A stretch of DNA of 44,473 bases from an uncultured Bacilli bacterium (lineage in GTDB: Bacteria; Bacillota_I; Bacilli_A; RF39; UBA660). The stretch covers positions 1 through 44,473 of the forward strand of contig CANQYU010000004.1 in NCBI GenBank assembly GCA_947628145.1, given 5' to 3'. Below are positions 34,511 through 42,530 of this stretch, piece after piece; position 1 is the stretch's first letter; every line of letters starts with the position of its first letter. A model generated the notes under the pieces. The model saw only the letters and a program-made list of their open reading frames with translations. It was not told the origin of the DNA and did not search any database. A program made the position numbers and the translations under genes.

Positions 34511-35497
34511 TTAATTTCCCCATACCGCATAGACAACCGTATTTTCATAAATAGGTGTATCAAAAGTAAAATATCGACCATCCGCATATCTCCACCTTTG
34601 ATTAATGTTGCTAGACAAATTATAACCTGCTCTTTTTGGTAATAACCCAGAATTCACCGATTTTTGTCCTTTAACTATCGTTTCTTTAAATGTAGTCCAC
34701 CTTGTATCGTCTAAAAAATATCCTCCACTACCATTAAAAGTAAGCGTCACAGTATTACTTTCTGAACTACCACTGGCCGTCCATGAAGCAACAAGTTCGA
34801 TATTTCTATTTACACTAGAGCTAAAATCATATTGAGCACCATTCAAAGTCCACCCTGCAAATTGAAAACCACTTTTAACCGGGTCAGTTGGCCTCGTAGC
34901 CCTACCACCTGCAGCCACTATTTGGTTAGGAATGGAACCACTCCCACCACCTAAGTTAAACGTAACTGTATATGTAGTCCGGTTAGTATCTCCAGGCTCC
35001 GATACTTCCTCACATGAGCCTGAAACATTATAACAATAGGCTTCAAGGTCATAAGGTTTAAAACTATTAGTTGTCCCCTTTACACTAAATCCTGTAACTA
35101 AACTTAAAATTGGCAAATTAAATTTATAAAAAACTTCAACTTGATAATAATAAGTATTTTTTAAACCCTTATATTTATGTAAACAATAATAATATTTTTT
35201 ACCAGCTTTTGCTGTTTCTAAAGTTGTACTATCTAAATCTTCTGCTCCATAAATACCGGGCTTATCTTCGCCAGTACATACTCCTTTTGCTGTATAACCA
35301 TTAGTAGTTAAATATTGATTGACAATTCTAATTGAATTATCATTAAGGCCTTCATATTTCTCTACTATATTAACGATTTCATTTTTTACTTTAATAGACT
35401 TTGAATAATTAATAGTCAATATAATATATGTTGAAAATAAAAATATAAACGTGACCATTAATCCTAAAATCCATGTACTACCAATAGATTGTCTCAT
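34511..35497 (-). CDS. Pilin-like protein fused to InlB-type B-repeats
   Basis: 328 aa. Residues 1-155 are a pilin-like module: MRQSIGSTWILGLMVTFIFLFSTYIIL, then KVKNEIVNIVEKYEG, YYYQVEVFYKFNLPIL, and paired cysteines. It is clearly paralogous to the next gene upstream. Residues 173-236 form a B-repeat (YTVTFNLGGGSGSIPNQ, FAGWTLNG, ELVASW), and 240-328 form a second divergent one ending VYAVWGN. Such repeats occur in Listeria InlB and in many surface proteins. There is no LPXTG motif, so anchoring through the pilus fibre is likely. A tip adhesin is inferred. Confidence 0.78.
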   Translation of the reverse strand: MRQSIGSTWILGLMVTFIFLFSTYIILTINYSKSIKVKNEIVNIVEKYEGLNDNSIRIVNQYLTTNGYTAKGVCTGEDKPGIYGAEDLDSTTLETAKAGKKYYYCLHKYKGLKNTYYYQVEVFYKFNLPILSLVTGFSVKGTTNSFKPYDLEAYCYNVSGSCEEVSEPGDTNRTTYTVTFNLGGGSGSIPNQIVAAGGRATRPTDPVKSGFQFAGWTLNGAQYDFSSSVNRNIELVASWTASGSSESNTVTLTFNGSGGYFLDDTRWTTFKETIVKGQKSVNSGLLPKRAGYNLSSNINQRWRYADGRYFTFDTPIYENTVVYAVWGN

Positions 35498-36012
35498 TAA
35501 ATATCACCTCCACACCATGAATATAAAGAAGCTTCATATTCGCATTCGTTAGGCGCATAAATTCTCGGTGTTTCACCTAAAACTGTGAAATTAAACAAAC
35601 TATTAAAAATTGGCAAATCTAATTGATAGAAAAGTTTTACTTGATAATATAAAGCATTAGGTAGTTCTGAATTGGCACTTACTCGTATTGCTTTAACACA
35701 AAACGCTGCATCTTTACCATTTGAAGCTAAACTACCATCTCTTTTAAAACCATACCAACCATCTTCACAATTACCATGACTATGATATGATACCTCGCCA
35801 AAATAATCTTGTATTTGTTCTTTAAAATTATAACAAATTTCTTGATTTTCATCCGTACATATTCCACCTTGATTTTTTATAATATTAACAATTTCATTTT
35901 TTACATTATAAGCTTTTGAATAATTAAGCGATAAACTAATATATCCTGTAAAAAGTAATACAAAAACAATAACTATATTAAATAATGAAACACCACCAAT
36001 TGACTCTTTCAT
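35497..36012 (-). CDS. Pilin-like protein, paralogue of the B-repeat protein
   Basis: 171 aa. MKESIGGVSLFNIVIVFVLLFTGYISLSLNYSKA is a short polar head plus one membrane helix. The globular part shares KNEIVNII, YYQVKLFYQLDLPIFNSL and the final -T-x-Y region with the next gene, plus several cysteines (GICTDENQEIC, GNCEDGW, AFCVK, NECEYEASLYSWCGG) that may form disulfides. It resembles a minor pilin. Stop and start of neighbours overlap by one base. Confidence 0.72.
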   Translation of the reverse strand: MKESIGGVSLFNIVIVFVLLFTGYISLSLNYSKAYNVKNEIVNIIKNQGGICTDENQEICYNFKEQIQDYFGEVSYHSHGNCEDGWYGFKRDGSLASNGKDAAFCVKAIRVSANSELPNALYYQVKLFYQLDLPIFNSLFNFTVLGETPRIYAPNECEYEASLYSWCGGDI

Positions 36013-36027
36013 TTCTTCACCTCAAAA

Positions 36028-36294
36028 TTACCCTTTCCAAGGACAAGTTATTGTTTTATTGCTTCCCTTTACCTGACACTCAACTAATCCATTAGCTGAT
36101 TCGGGAATATTACAATTACCATCTTTATCTTTATACGCATCCGGGCAAGTACATATAGCATCATTACAATTAGCACCCCGTACATAATTACTCCTAATAT
36201 ACGGCCATAGATATGAAAAGAAAAAAAGAGACAACATAGAAACTATTGTCACAACAATAACTGTCATATTAAGTTCGCCTTGTGCCTCTTTCAT
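36028..36294 (-). CDS. Small Cys-rich pilin-like protein 2
   Basis: 88 aa. MKEAQGELNMTVIVVTIVSMLSLFFF gives a polar head with GELNMTVI and one membrane helix, followed by a short tail with six cysteines (ANCNDAICTCPDAY, GNCNIP, VECQVK, TITCPW). Closely related in its first 14 residues to the neighbouring 88-aa protein, so the two are likely tandem duplicates. Probably a pilus or pseudopilus subunit, but no family was recognised with certainty. Confidence 0.72.
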   Translation of the reverse strand: MKEAQGELNMTVIVVTIVSMLSLFFFSYLWPYIRSNYVRGANCNDAICTCPDAYKDKDGNCNIPESANGLVECQVKGSNKTITCPWKG

Positions 36295-36309
36295 CCCTTT
36301 TTCCTCCTA

Positions 36310-36576
36310 TTATTTAGTACCCACCTGAGCATCTGGATTTGGACAAGCAATAGTAGTACTACTTATAGTACCATCATCTTGAAAATAATAACAATTACAA
36401 GTTTTATCATTACCATCCGTTCCACAATCACATGCTGTTGCATTAGAGCAACGTTGATTATTTTGAATAGTAGATTTTATACTAGGCCATACAAACGCAT
36501 AGAAGAATGCTGCAACTGCTGCAATAGCTACAACCGTAATAACTGTCATATTTAATTCTCCAGTAGCTTCTTTCAT
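36310..36576 (-). CDS. Small Cys-rich pilin-like protein 1
   Basis: 88 aa. MKEATGELNMTVITVVAIAAVAAFFYAFVWP shares its start with the following gene. The tail contains cysteines in RCSNATACDCG, TCNCYYF and IACPN. First gene after a strong promoter with an AAAGGAGG ribosome site, so this is expected to be the most highly made product of the block, as expected for a fibre subunit. Confidence 0.72.
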   Translation of the reverse strand: MKEATGELNMTVITVVAIAAVAAFFYAFVWPSIKSTIQNNQRCSNATACDCGTDGNDKTCNCYYFQDDGTISSTTIACPNPDAQVGTK

Positions 36577-36620
36577 TTATTTTTTTCCTCCTTTTAGCTT
36601 AACTTAGCTTTCTATTATTT

Positions 36621-36649
36621 ATTATAACTAAATTTATTTAAAATATCAA
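36621..36649 (-). promoter_or_regulatory. Strong promoter of the second pilin block
   Basis: TTGATA (36649-36644), a 17-base spacer and consensus TATAAT (36626-36621) on the minus strand, about 38 bases before the first pilin start. Confidence 0.8.
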
Positions 36650-36741
36650 TATGAACATCGAGATTTTGTCAAATAATTCAAAAATTATTGTCTAATATCC
36701 CATAATTATGTTAATATTAATTAAGAATAGAGGTGTTCTTA

Positions 36742-37413
36742 ATGAAAGAAAAATTTATAAATTTTTGTAAAGGTCTAGGAACTATTATTTTATATTTTGT
36801 TTTAACTATTGTAGCCAATATTTTATTTGGTAAATATTATTATAGTTCCAATTTACTATACGCAACCCTATCTCAATTAGGCACATATCTTCTTATTTTA
36901 ATTGTTTTAGTTATTATCTATCATGAAAGATTATTAAATGATTTCAAAAATTTTAAAAAAAGTTATTTTAAAATAGCTCTTAAATATTGGTTAATTGGTC
37001 TAGGAGCCATGCTTGCTTCTAATATCGTTATCTATTCTTTAGTTCAAAGACTACCAGTAAATGAAAGTGCTAATCGCGAACTTTTAGCTAATTATCCCTT
37101 AAGTATGCTCATTGCAACAACTATTTTAGGCCCTATCACTGAAGAAATAACTTTCCGTGCTAGTCTTAAAAATGCTTTTAATAATTGTTTAACTTTTTGT
37201 TTAGTATCCGCCCTATTTTTTGGTTCAGCCCATTTAATTGTTGCCTTTACATCCGAAAGTTTTAGCTTTCTTGAATTATTGTTTCTTATTCCTTATAGCC
37301 TTTTAGGCTTCTTCTTTGCTAAAGCTTTTTATGAAACTGATAATATATATACCTCAACTTTAATGCATATAATTCATAATACTATCGCCGTTATTTTAAT
37401 ATTTATATCTTAG
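36742..37413 (+). CDS. CPBP family intramembrane metalloprotease
   Basis: 223 aa from the ATG at 36742 (AGAGGTG 7 bases upstream; the track start at 36733 is a GTG). Several membrane segments. The glutamate motif TEEITFR is followed by FFGSAHLIVAF and MHIIHNT, the three motifs of CPBP (Abi/Rce1-like) proteases. Members cleave prenylated or peptide substrates or serve in bacteriocin self-immunity. It is 9 bases before the phosphoesterase gene and co-transcribed with it. Confidence 0.9.
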   Translation: MKEKFINFCKGLGTIILYFVLTIVANILFGKYYYSSNLLYATLSQLGTYLLILIVLVIIYHERLLNDFKNFKKSYFKIALKYWLIGLGAMLASNIVIYSLVQRLPVNESANRELLANYPLSMLIATTILGPITEEITFRASLKNAFNNCLTFCLVSALFFGSAHLIVAFTSESFSFLELLFLIPYSLLGFFFAKAFYETDNIYTSTLMHIIHNTIAVILIFIS

Positions 37414-37422
37414 AGGTGCCTT

Positions 37423-38247
37423 ATGGAAAAAACAAATAAACCTAAAAAACATTATTTTATTAGAACTATTTTTACTTTAATAATTATATTATTTTTAGTC
37501 TTTCTTTATGGTTATTACCTTGAACCCTATCGTTTAAAAGTCCATGAAATACCTATTTATAATTCTTCTTTAGATGCTAGTTATAATGGTTTAAAAATAG
37601 CGCACTTTTCCGATTTACATTATGGCCGAACTATTAATGAAAATGAACTTAAAAAAATTGTTAAAGAATTAAATAAATTAAATGCCGACATAGTTATATT
37701 TACTGGTGATTTATTTGATAATAAAGAAATCGCGGCTAAAAATGCCAAGCTTGTAACTAATTATTTTCAAAAAATTAATGCTAAACTAGCTAAATATGCT
37801 ATTATTGGGGATTATGATACCAAATATTTATCTACATATAATACTATTTTAGAAAATAGCTCTTTTACTCTTTTAAATAATACCTCTACTTTAATATATT
37901 ATAAAAGTACTATTCCCATTAATTTTGTCGGTTTAACTAATACTCAAAATATTAATGAACTATATGATAGTACTACCTTTAACATAACTTTAATCCATAA
38001 ACCTGACGAAGTAAGTAAACTTTCTAAAGCTAATTTAGTTTTTGCTGGTCATTCTTTAGGTGGTCAAATAAAAATCCCTTTTATTGGTGGGATTAGAAAA
38101 ATAAATGGGGCTAAAAAATATATAGAAAACCATTACGAAATAAATGACACATCTTTATATATATCTAATGGTTTAGGTACCCAAGATTTTAATTTCCGTT
38201 TCCTAAATACCCCTTCTATAACTTTATATCGTTTATATAATTCTTAA
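37423..38247 (+). CDS. Membrane-anchored metallophosphoesterase-like protein with altered active site
   Basis: 274 aa. One membrane helix at about 12-32, then a calcineurin-like domain: HFSDLHYG with D64 and H66, FTGDLFD (94-99) and H192 in LIHKPD. Two hallmark motifs are changed: the GNHD block reads GDYD (129-132), losing the catalytic Asn and His, and GHTHGGQ reads GHSLGGQ (209-215), losing a metal His. Relatives of the YkuE type hydrolyse lipid phosphates such as UDP-diacylglucosamine-like substrates. This copy may have changed metal use or be inactive. Downstream of the CPBP gene. Confidence 0.85.
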   Translation: MEKTNKPKKHYFIRTIFTLIIILFLVFLYGYYLEPYRLKVHEIPIYNSSLDASYNGLKIAHFSDLHYGRTINENELKKIVKELNKLNADIVIFTGDLFDNKEIAAKNAKLVTNYFQKINAKLAKYAIIGDYDTKYLSTYNTILENSSFTLLNNTSTLIYYKSTIPINFVGLTNTQNINELYDSTTFNITLIHKPDEVSKLSKANLVFAGHSLGGQIKIPFIGGIRKINGAKKYIENHYEINDTSLYISNGLGTQDFNFRFLNTPSITLYRLYNS

Positions 38248-38254
38248 TATATTT

Positions 38255-38839
38255 CTAAATTAAGTTTAAAACATTTTGAACTATATATATAAAACTAGTT
38301 AAATAACTGGTTCCAATTAATAAAGCCCCCACTATATCACTAAAGTAATGTACTCCTAAAAATATTCGACTATAACCAATTATTAAAATAATTAATAATA
38401 AAATAACACTAAGAACTATTTTTAAAGGCAAAGTAATACTACTAATTAAAGCTAAAAATAATATAAAACCATAAAAACTTACAGCACTAACTGTATGTCC
38501 TGATGGATAACTATATCCTTTTTCATAAACTAATCTCTTTATATTTGGCCTTTCTCTTTTAATTATATTTTTAAATAAATATATTACTAAAGAATTATCT
38601 ACCATTAAAGCGATAAATAAATACGCGATTAGTTTTTCTTTTAAAAATAATAAAAAAACACCACAAACAAAAACCAAAAATATTGTACTAGCTAAATTAG
38701 TAAATAATTTATTAAAATTAATTAAAAATTCATTAAATTTGCATTTATTATATACTTTATTATCAATAACATTAAGTTTATTTTTAAGCATTAATAAAGT
38801 CCATATCAAAAATAAAATTAAACTAATTAAAATTATCAT
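38255..38839 (-). CDS. PAP2 family membrane phosphatase
   Basis: 194 aa, about five membrane segments. The three PAP2 motifs are KRERPNIKR, YPSGHTVSA and SRIFLGVHYFSDIVG, all complete. Typical substrates are undecaprenyl pyrophosphate or phosphatidic acid. It starts at an ATG at 38839 with AGAGGT upstream and is convergent with the phosphoesterase gene. Confidence 0.92.
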   Translation of the reverse strand: MIILISLILFLIWTLLMLKNKLNVIDNKVYNKCKFNEFLINFNKLFTNLASTIFLVFVCGVFLLFLKEKLIAYLFIALMVDNSLVIYLFKNIIKRERPNIKRLVYEKGYSYPSGHTVSAVSFYGFILFLALISSITLPLKIVLSVILLLIILIIGYSRIFLGVHYFSDIVGALLIGTSYLTSFIYIVQNVLNLI

Positions 38840-38908
38840 ATATACCTCTACTTAATTATACTTAAACTTTTAAATATTATCAATGCTATTGTCAACAAAT
38901 TTATATAA

Positions 38909-38986
38909 ATGCTAATTATCATTTTATTAATAGTCTCTGTAATGATTCTATGTATAAAAAATAGCACTCAATCTAGCATAGATTAA
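38909..38986 (+). CDS. Possible 25-aa hydrophobic peptide facing the second small RNA
   Basis: A short ORF reads MLIIILLIVSVMILCIKN and then a polar tail, STQSSID. It runs into the terminator of the convergent small RNA, as the toxin does at 1.3 kb. There is no Shine-Dalgarno and the leader lacks a matching direct repeat, so it may be a decayed toxin or chance. Confidence 0.25.
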   Translation: MLIIILLIVSVMILCIKNSTQSSID

Positions 38987-39064
38987 GTGCTTACCACTTA
39001 AGAGCAAGTACTCAACTCGGCAAAGTTAAGTCTTCTCTTTTTATTTTATGCAAGTTTCCTTGAC
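38952..39064 (-). ncRNA. Second member of the antitoxin-type small RNA family, about 113 nt
   Basis: Its start is identical to the RNA at 1156-1268 over 26 bases beginning TCAAGGAAACTTGCATAA, including the CAAG-GAAA-CTTG hairpin. The -10 region (ATGTTATTATG) is also identical; -10 at 39076-39071. The body differs in sequence but not in shape: AGAGAAG with CTTGCTCT and ACTTAACTT with GAGTTGAGT make one long hairpin, then GCACTTAATCT and AGATTGAGTGC make a terminator followed by T-run. Same length and same shape with different bases suggests conserved RNA structure. A functional toxin partner is not evident. Confidence 0.7.
38954..38990 (-). terminator. Terminator of the second small RNA
   Basis: An 11-bp stem (GCACTTAATCT/AGATTGAGTGC) with a 5-base loop, then TATTTTTT on the minus strand. 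Confidence 0.8.
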
Positions 39065-39137
39065 ATATTCATAATAACATACTTTTAACAAGTACGTTTT
39101 CTATTTTTACTCGATTTCTCCGAGTTTCCTCTCCGTT

Positions 39138-39223
39138 TGGTGCATGTGGTGGGACTTGAACCCACATAAAGTTGCCTTCGCCAGATTTTGAGTCTGGTGC
39201 GTCTACCATTCCGCCACACATGC
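39138..39223 (-). tRNA. tRNA-Leu (anticodon CAA)
   Basis: Minus-strand class II tRNA: acceptor GCATGTG/CACATGC, anticodon stem CCAGA/TCTGG with loop CTCAAAA giving CAA, an extra arm, T loop TTCAAGT, discriminator A and encoded CCA. Reads UUG leucine codons. Confidence 0.93.
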
Positions 39224-39266
39224 AAGCAATATCATTATAACACACAAATATAAAAAAAAGAAGCTT

Positions 39267-39875
39267 TTAATCTTCAAGTATTATCCCTTTATCTCTAAGT
39301 ATTTCTATCATACTTAAAATAGATAAAGTTGAGCCAATTAAATCGTCGATGTTAATATTAACATCTTGAAATTTACATGTTTTTAAATCACATTTCAGAA
39401 ATTTAGTATCAATAAAATTATCTTTAATAAACTCACAATTAAACAGAACAGTATTTTTAAACTTACAATGCCGCTCAATATTTTCTCTAAAAATTAAATT
39501 ATCAATTCTTCCGTCAATTTGCCCATTTTCCCATTTAGAATATTGCATAACTCCCTCTTTAAATAAAATATCTTGCATTTTTGTTTCAAAAAAACTAACA
39601 TTAGTAAATTTTGAATTTAAAAAAGCCCCTTTATTAAAATTACATTCTAAAAAACTAGTATTTAAAAATTCACAATTAATAAATTTAACTTTAGCCAAAA
39701 AAGCATTATTAAAAATAACATCTTGAAATTTACAATTATAAAATTCTACTTCTCTTAAAGTTTGAAATTTAATTTCCAATTTATTTAATTCTTCTTTAGT
39801 AAATTTAACATTAGAAATATTCATTTCCTCATAATCCTTAAATTTACCATCTAAAAGTTCATGACTATACTCCAT
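39267..39875 (-). CDS. Pentapeptide-repeat-like protein
   Basis: 202 aa from the ATG at 39875, where AGGAG lies 5 bases upstream; the track start at 39956 lies inside scpB. Repeated five-residue units appear through most of the protein: VEFYNCKFQDVIFNNAFLAK, VKFINCEFLNTSFLECNF, FNCEFIKDNFIDTKFLKCDL. This predicts a right-handed beta helix. Such proteins sometimes mimic DNA and protect gyrase, but many have no known role. It overlaps the end of scpB by 11 bases and so is translated with it. Confidence 0.82.
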   Translation of the reverse strand: MEYSHELLDGKFKDYEEMNISNVKFTKEELNKLEIKFQTLREVEFYNCKFQDVIFNNAFLAKVKFINCEFLNTSFLECNFNKGAFLNSKFTNVSFFETKMQDILFKEGVMQYSKWENGQIDGRIDNLIFRENIERHCKFKNTVLFNCEFIKDNFIDTKFLKCDLKTCKFQDVNINIDDLIGSTLSILSMIEILRDKGIILED

Positions 39876-40434
39876 TTGACTCCTCTTTATATATTGATGT
39901 AAATAACTCTGTTTCCTTATCCTCATTTTTTTCTTCTGGTAATTCGGGTAATTCATTTAATGAAGAAAGTCCAAAGCAATCTAAAAATTCTCTTGTTGTT
40001 CGATATAAATTAGGTCTTCCAGGTAATTTAGATTTACCCGCTTCCTTAATTAAACCTTTCGCCACTAATCTCCGAATAATATAAATGCTTCCCACGCCGC
40101 GCATCTCATCTATCTCTATTCTCGTAATGGGTTGATTATAAGCAATTATCGCTAAAACCTCTAAAGCCGAAGGACTAAGTGTATTTGCCTCGGGATTTTC
40201 TACTAATTTTTGATAATATTCTTTATGTTCTTCTTTAGTTGTTAATTTAAAAGCATCCCCTAAATAACTTATTCTAAGTCCTCTATCTTTACTTTCATAA
40301 TTGCTTTTAAGTTTAAGTAATAATTCTTTTGCTTCATCCATATTTATATTCATAATCTCACAAAGACTATTAAGAGTTATGCCCTCATCCCCCACCACAA
40401 ATAATATTCCTTCTAAAATTCCTAACTTATCCAT
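39865..40434 (-). CDS. scpB: Segregation and condensation protein B
   Basis: 189 aa. Two winged-helix domains, with EALEVLAIIAYNQPITRIEIDEMRGVGS and KGLIKEAGKSKLPGRPNLYRTTREFLDCFGL being characteristic. Binds ScpA and Smc to compact and separate chromosomes. Starts inside the last 8 bases of scpA. Confidence 0.97.
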   Translation of the reverse strand: MDKLGILEGILFVVGDEGITLNSLCEIMNINMDEAKELLLKLKSNYESKDRGLRISYLGDAFKLTTKEEHKEYYQKLVENPEANTLSPSALEVLAIIAYNQPITRIEIDEMRGVGSIYIIRRLVAKGLIKEAGKSKLPGRPNLYRTTREFLDCFGLSSLNELPELPEEKNEDKETELFTSIYKEESNGV

Positions 40435-41158
40435 GAACTTTCCTCTTCTCTATAAATATTGGTTTAAAATTATCTTCTTGACTTAAAGTTATTTCTTCAT
40501 TTTTACTCATAGTTAATACGGATAAGAAAGTAACAATTAAGAAATCCCGTTCATTTTCTTGAAATAAATCTAAAAATTCCACTTTATCTCTAACTGTTAA
40601 TATTTTTCTTATATCTTCAATTCTTTTTTCCACACTATACTCTCTATGAGTTATTTTAGTATTTAAAGGTTTAGCTAATTTTTCTCTTTCTTTTAAACTT
40701 TTTAAAGCTTCCACAAGTAAATCAATAGAAACATCAAAGTTATAATTTGGCTCAGGAATAATCTCCTCTAAATTCATTGGACTTTTAGTATAAAAATTAT
40801 TTCTTTTATTAAACATTTCTTCTAAAGAATTAGTTACTTTTTGATATTTTTCATATTCAATAATTTTTCTTCTTAAATCTTCTTCAGAATCAATATGAAA
40901 TTCTTCACTATTATTTTCTTCCACACTATCATCATTAACTAATAGTTTACTTTTTAAATGAATTAACTCCGCGGCCATGACTAAATAAGAACTGGCAATA
41001 TCAATATTTTTATTTTTTTGTTCTTCAATAAATACTAAATACTCTTCAATAATTACACGTATATCGATTTCGTAAATATCCATTTTAGAAGTTTTAACTA
41101 AATGTAAAAGAAGGTCTAAAGGCCCTTCAAAATCATTTATACTAAATTTATAATCCAT
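40427..41158 (-). CDS. scpA: Segregation and condensation protein A (kleisin)
   Basis: 243 aa. The N-terminal FEGPLDLLLHLVKTSKMDIYEIDI is the kleisin signature that binds the Smc neck, ASSYLVMAAELIHLKSKLLV follows, and the C-terminal winged helix is in FLIVTFLSVLTMSKNEEITLSQE. Partner of ScpB. Located 16 bases after an unknown membrane protein gene. Confidence 0.97.
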   Translation of the reverse strand: MDYKFSINDFEGPLDLLLHLVKTSKMDIYEIDIRVIIEEYLVFIEEQKNKNIDIASSYLVMAAELIHLKSKLLVNDDSVEENNSEEFHIDSEEDLRRKIIEYEKYQKVTNSLEEMFNKRNNFYTKSPMNLEEIIPEPNYNFDVSIDLLVEALKSLKEREKLAKPLNTKITHREYSVEKRIEDIRKILTVRDKVEFLDLFQENERDFLIVTFLSVLTMSKNEEITLSQEDNFKPIFIEKRKVHG

Positions 41159-41174
41159 AAAAACCTCTCATTTT

Positions 41175-42119
41175 TTATTCGCAAGTAAAACCTTGAGCTT
41201 TCATTTCAAAACTAACTACTTTTGGCTCAGTATCTAAAGAAAATGTGTCGGCACTATAAACATAAAATCTTTGTGCTTTAGTTAAATCCACATTAATTAC
41301 TACATTTAAACCCGTAGTTTCATTTCCTGAAAATAACGCACTTACTCCCGTTAAATTATTATAAGCACTAGCTGAAGCTGAATAATTACTATAATTTATT
41401 AAATAATTCTCGGCTGTGACTGGATAATTTAAAACACTATTAACGCTTTTTAATTTATTATCTTGAAATATATAAGTAACTTCTTCATAAGTATTTTTAC
41501 AAACGATACTTTCTATTCCCTCATCATTTGGAGTTAAATAAATCGGTGGATAATCAACTAAAGATTTTTTAACTATTGATATTTTCTTTAATGTACTAGC
41601 TACATCTGGAGCTAATTCTTGCGAAATACTTAAATTCCCATCTATTTCTAAATTATTACCTAATAATTTAGTTCTTTGTAATAAAGTTTGTTCTTCATTA
41701 TATAATTCTACATAATAATTTAAATTCGTTATATTAACATTTTTTTGGGAAATATTAAATACATTAAAAGTTAAAGTATTATTTTCGCTATCTAAATTAA
41801 AAGTATCAAAATTTAAATCTTCTGTTTCAATTTTTAAATCAGTTGTATAGTCATATAAAATTTGTTCTGGTTCTTCCTCATCCTCCGGAGGAGTTACTTG
41901 CGGAGGAACATAAGCTGGTCCCTTTATTGTTGGCTCAGGTTCTAATAATTTATTAACAAATTCCGATATTTCTGGCATAAAAATTACCGCTAAAATAAAT
42001 ATCGACATTATGATAAATATTCCGAGAGAACTCTTTCTTCTATTTTCAAATACCCCAATTGTTACTGGTTCTAGTTCGATTTGTTCTAATTTTACATTTT
42101 TAAACTTTTTTTTAGCCAT
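41175..42119 (-). CDS. Hypothetical bitopic membrane protein upstream of scpAB
   Basis: 314 aa. A basic cytoplasmic head of about 28 residues, one membrane helix (SLGIFIIMSIFILAVIFM), a proline/acid-rich linker (PPQVTPPEDEEEPEQ) and an extracytoplasmic, Asn- and Thr-rich domain with two cysteines (IVCKN and the final FTCE). No named domain recognised; the first half of the outer part resembles an immunoglobulin-like fold (FNVFNISQKNVNITNLNYYVEL). TATAAT and AAGAGGGA lie upstream. It sits between spoVAE and scpA and is likely in the scp operon. Confidence 0.75.
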   Translation of the reverse strand: MAKKKFKNVKLEQIELEPVTIGVFENRRKSSLGIFIIMSIFILAVIFMPEISEFVNKLLEPEPTIKGPAYVPPQVTPPEDEEEPEQILYDYTTDLKIETEDLNFDTFNLDSENNTLTFNVFNISQKNVNITNLNYYVELYNEEQTLLQRTKLLGNNLEIDGNLSISQELAPDVASTLKKISIVKKSLVDYPPIYLTPNDEGIESIVCKNTYEEVTYIFQDNKLKSVNSVLNYPVTAENYLINYSNYSASASAYNNLTGVSALFSGNETTGLNVVINVDLTKAQRFYVYSADTFSLDTEPKVVSFEMKAQGFTCE

Positions 42120-42179
42120 TTTTATTCCCTCTTATCTTCCTCTATTATAACAGAAAAAAAAGCAAATAAAAAGAACTAA

Positions 42180-42530
42180 TTAGTCCTTTGGATCAAAAAA
42201 TATCGTTAATAGAGCTGCAAATACGACTGCCCCCACAATCGCGGCCCCTCCATTTACTAAAATACCGGTAAATATTCCTAGTATTCCTTTACTTTGAAAA
42301 CCCTCTATCCCCCCTTTATATAGAAGATAACCAAAGTTAGAAATAATGGTGGAAGCTCCTCCGCCGGCTAATTTAATTAATTTATCATAGAGCCCAAAAA
42401 AGCCTAAAATAGCTCCTAAAACTGTAAACATTGAAGTTATATGCCCAGGGGTTAATTTTGTATTATCTAAAATAAGTTGAGCGACTAAACAAAATAAACC
42501 GGCGACAATAAAAGCCCAAATAAATGTCAT
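42180..42530 (-). CDS. spoVAE: Stage V sporulation protein AE
   Basis: 116 aa, three or four membrane segments (SpoVAEb type): FIWAFIVAGLFCLVAQLILDNTKLTPGHITSMFTVLGAILGF. It is part of the SpoVA channel that moves dipicolinic acid into the forespore and out at germination. It starts one base into the stop of spoVAD (TAATG). Last gene of the spoVA operon. Confidence 0.95.
   Translation of the reverse strand: MTFIWAFIVAGLFCLVAQLILDNTKLTPGHITSMFTVLGAILGFFGLYDKLIKLAGGGASTIISNFGYLLYKGGIEGFQSKGILGIFTGILVNGGAAIVGAVVFAALLTIFFDPKD

Noticed and set aside
34511-34560. LPXTG-type sorting signal on the B-repeat protein
   Set aside because: The protein ends in a repeat (VYAVWGN) with no sorting motif, hydrophobic tail or basic end.
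36280-36555. 91-aa plus-strand ORF opposite the mini-pilin
   Set aside because: Low-complexity Thr/Ser/Ile translation, antisense to a gene with promoter and ribosome site.
42165-42195. Short palindrome GGACTAATTAGTTC at the spoVAE stop as a terminator
   Set aside because: The stem is short with almost no loop; termination is possible, but I could not support it as a separate feature.
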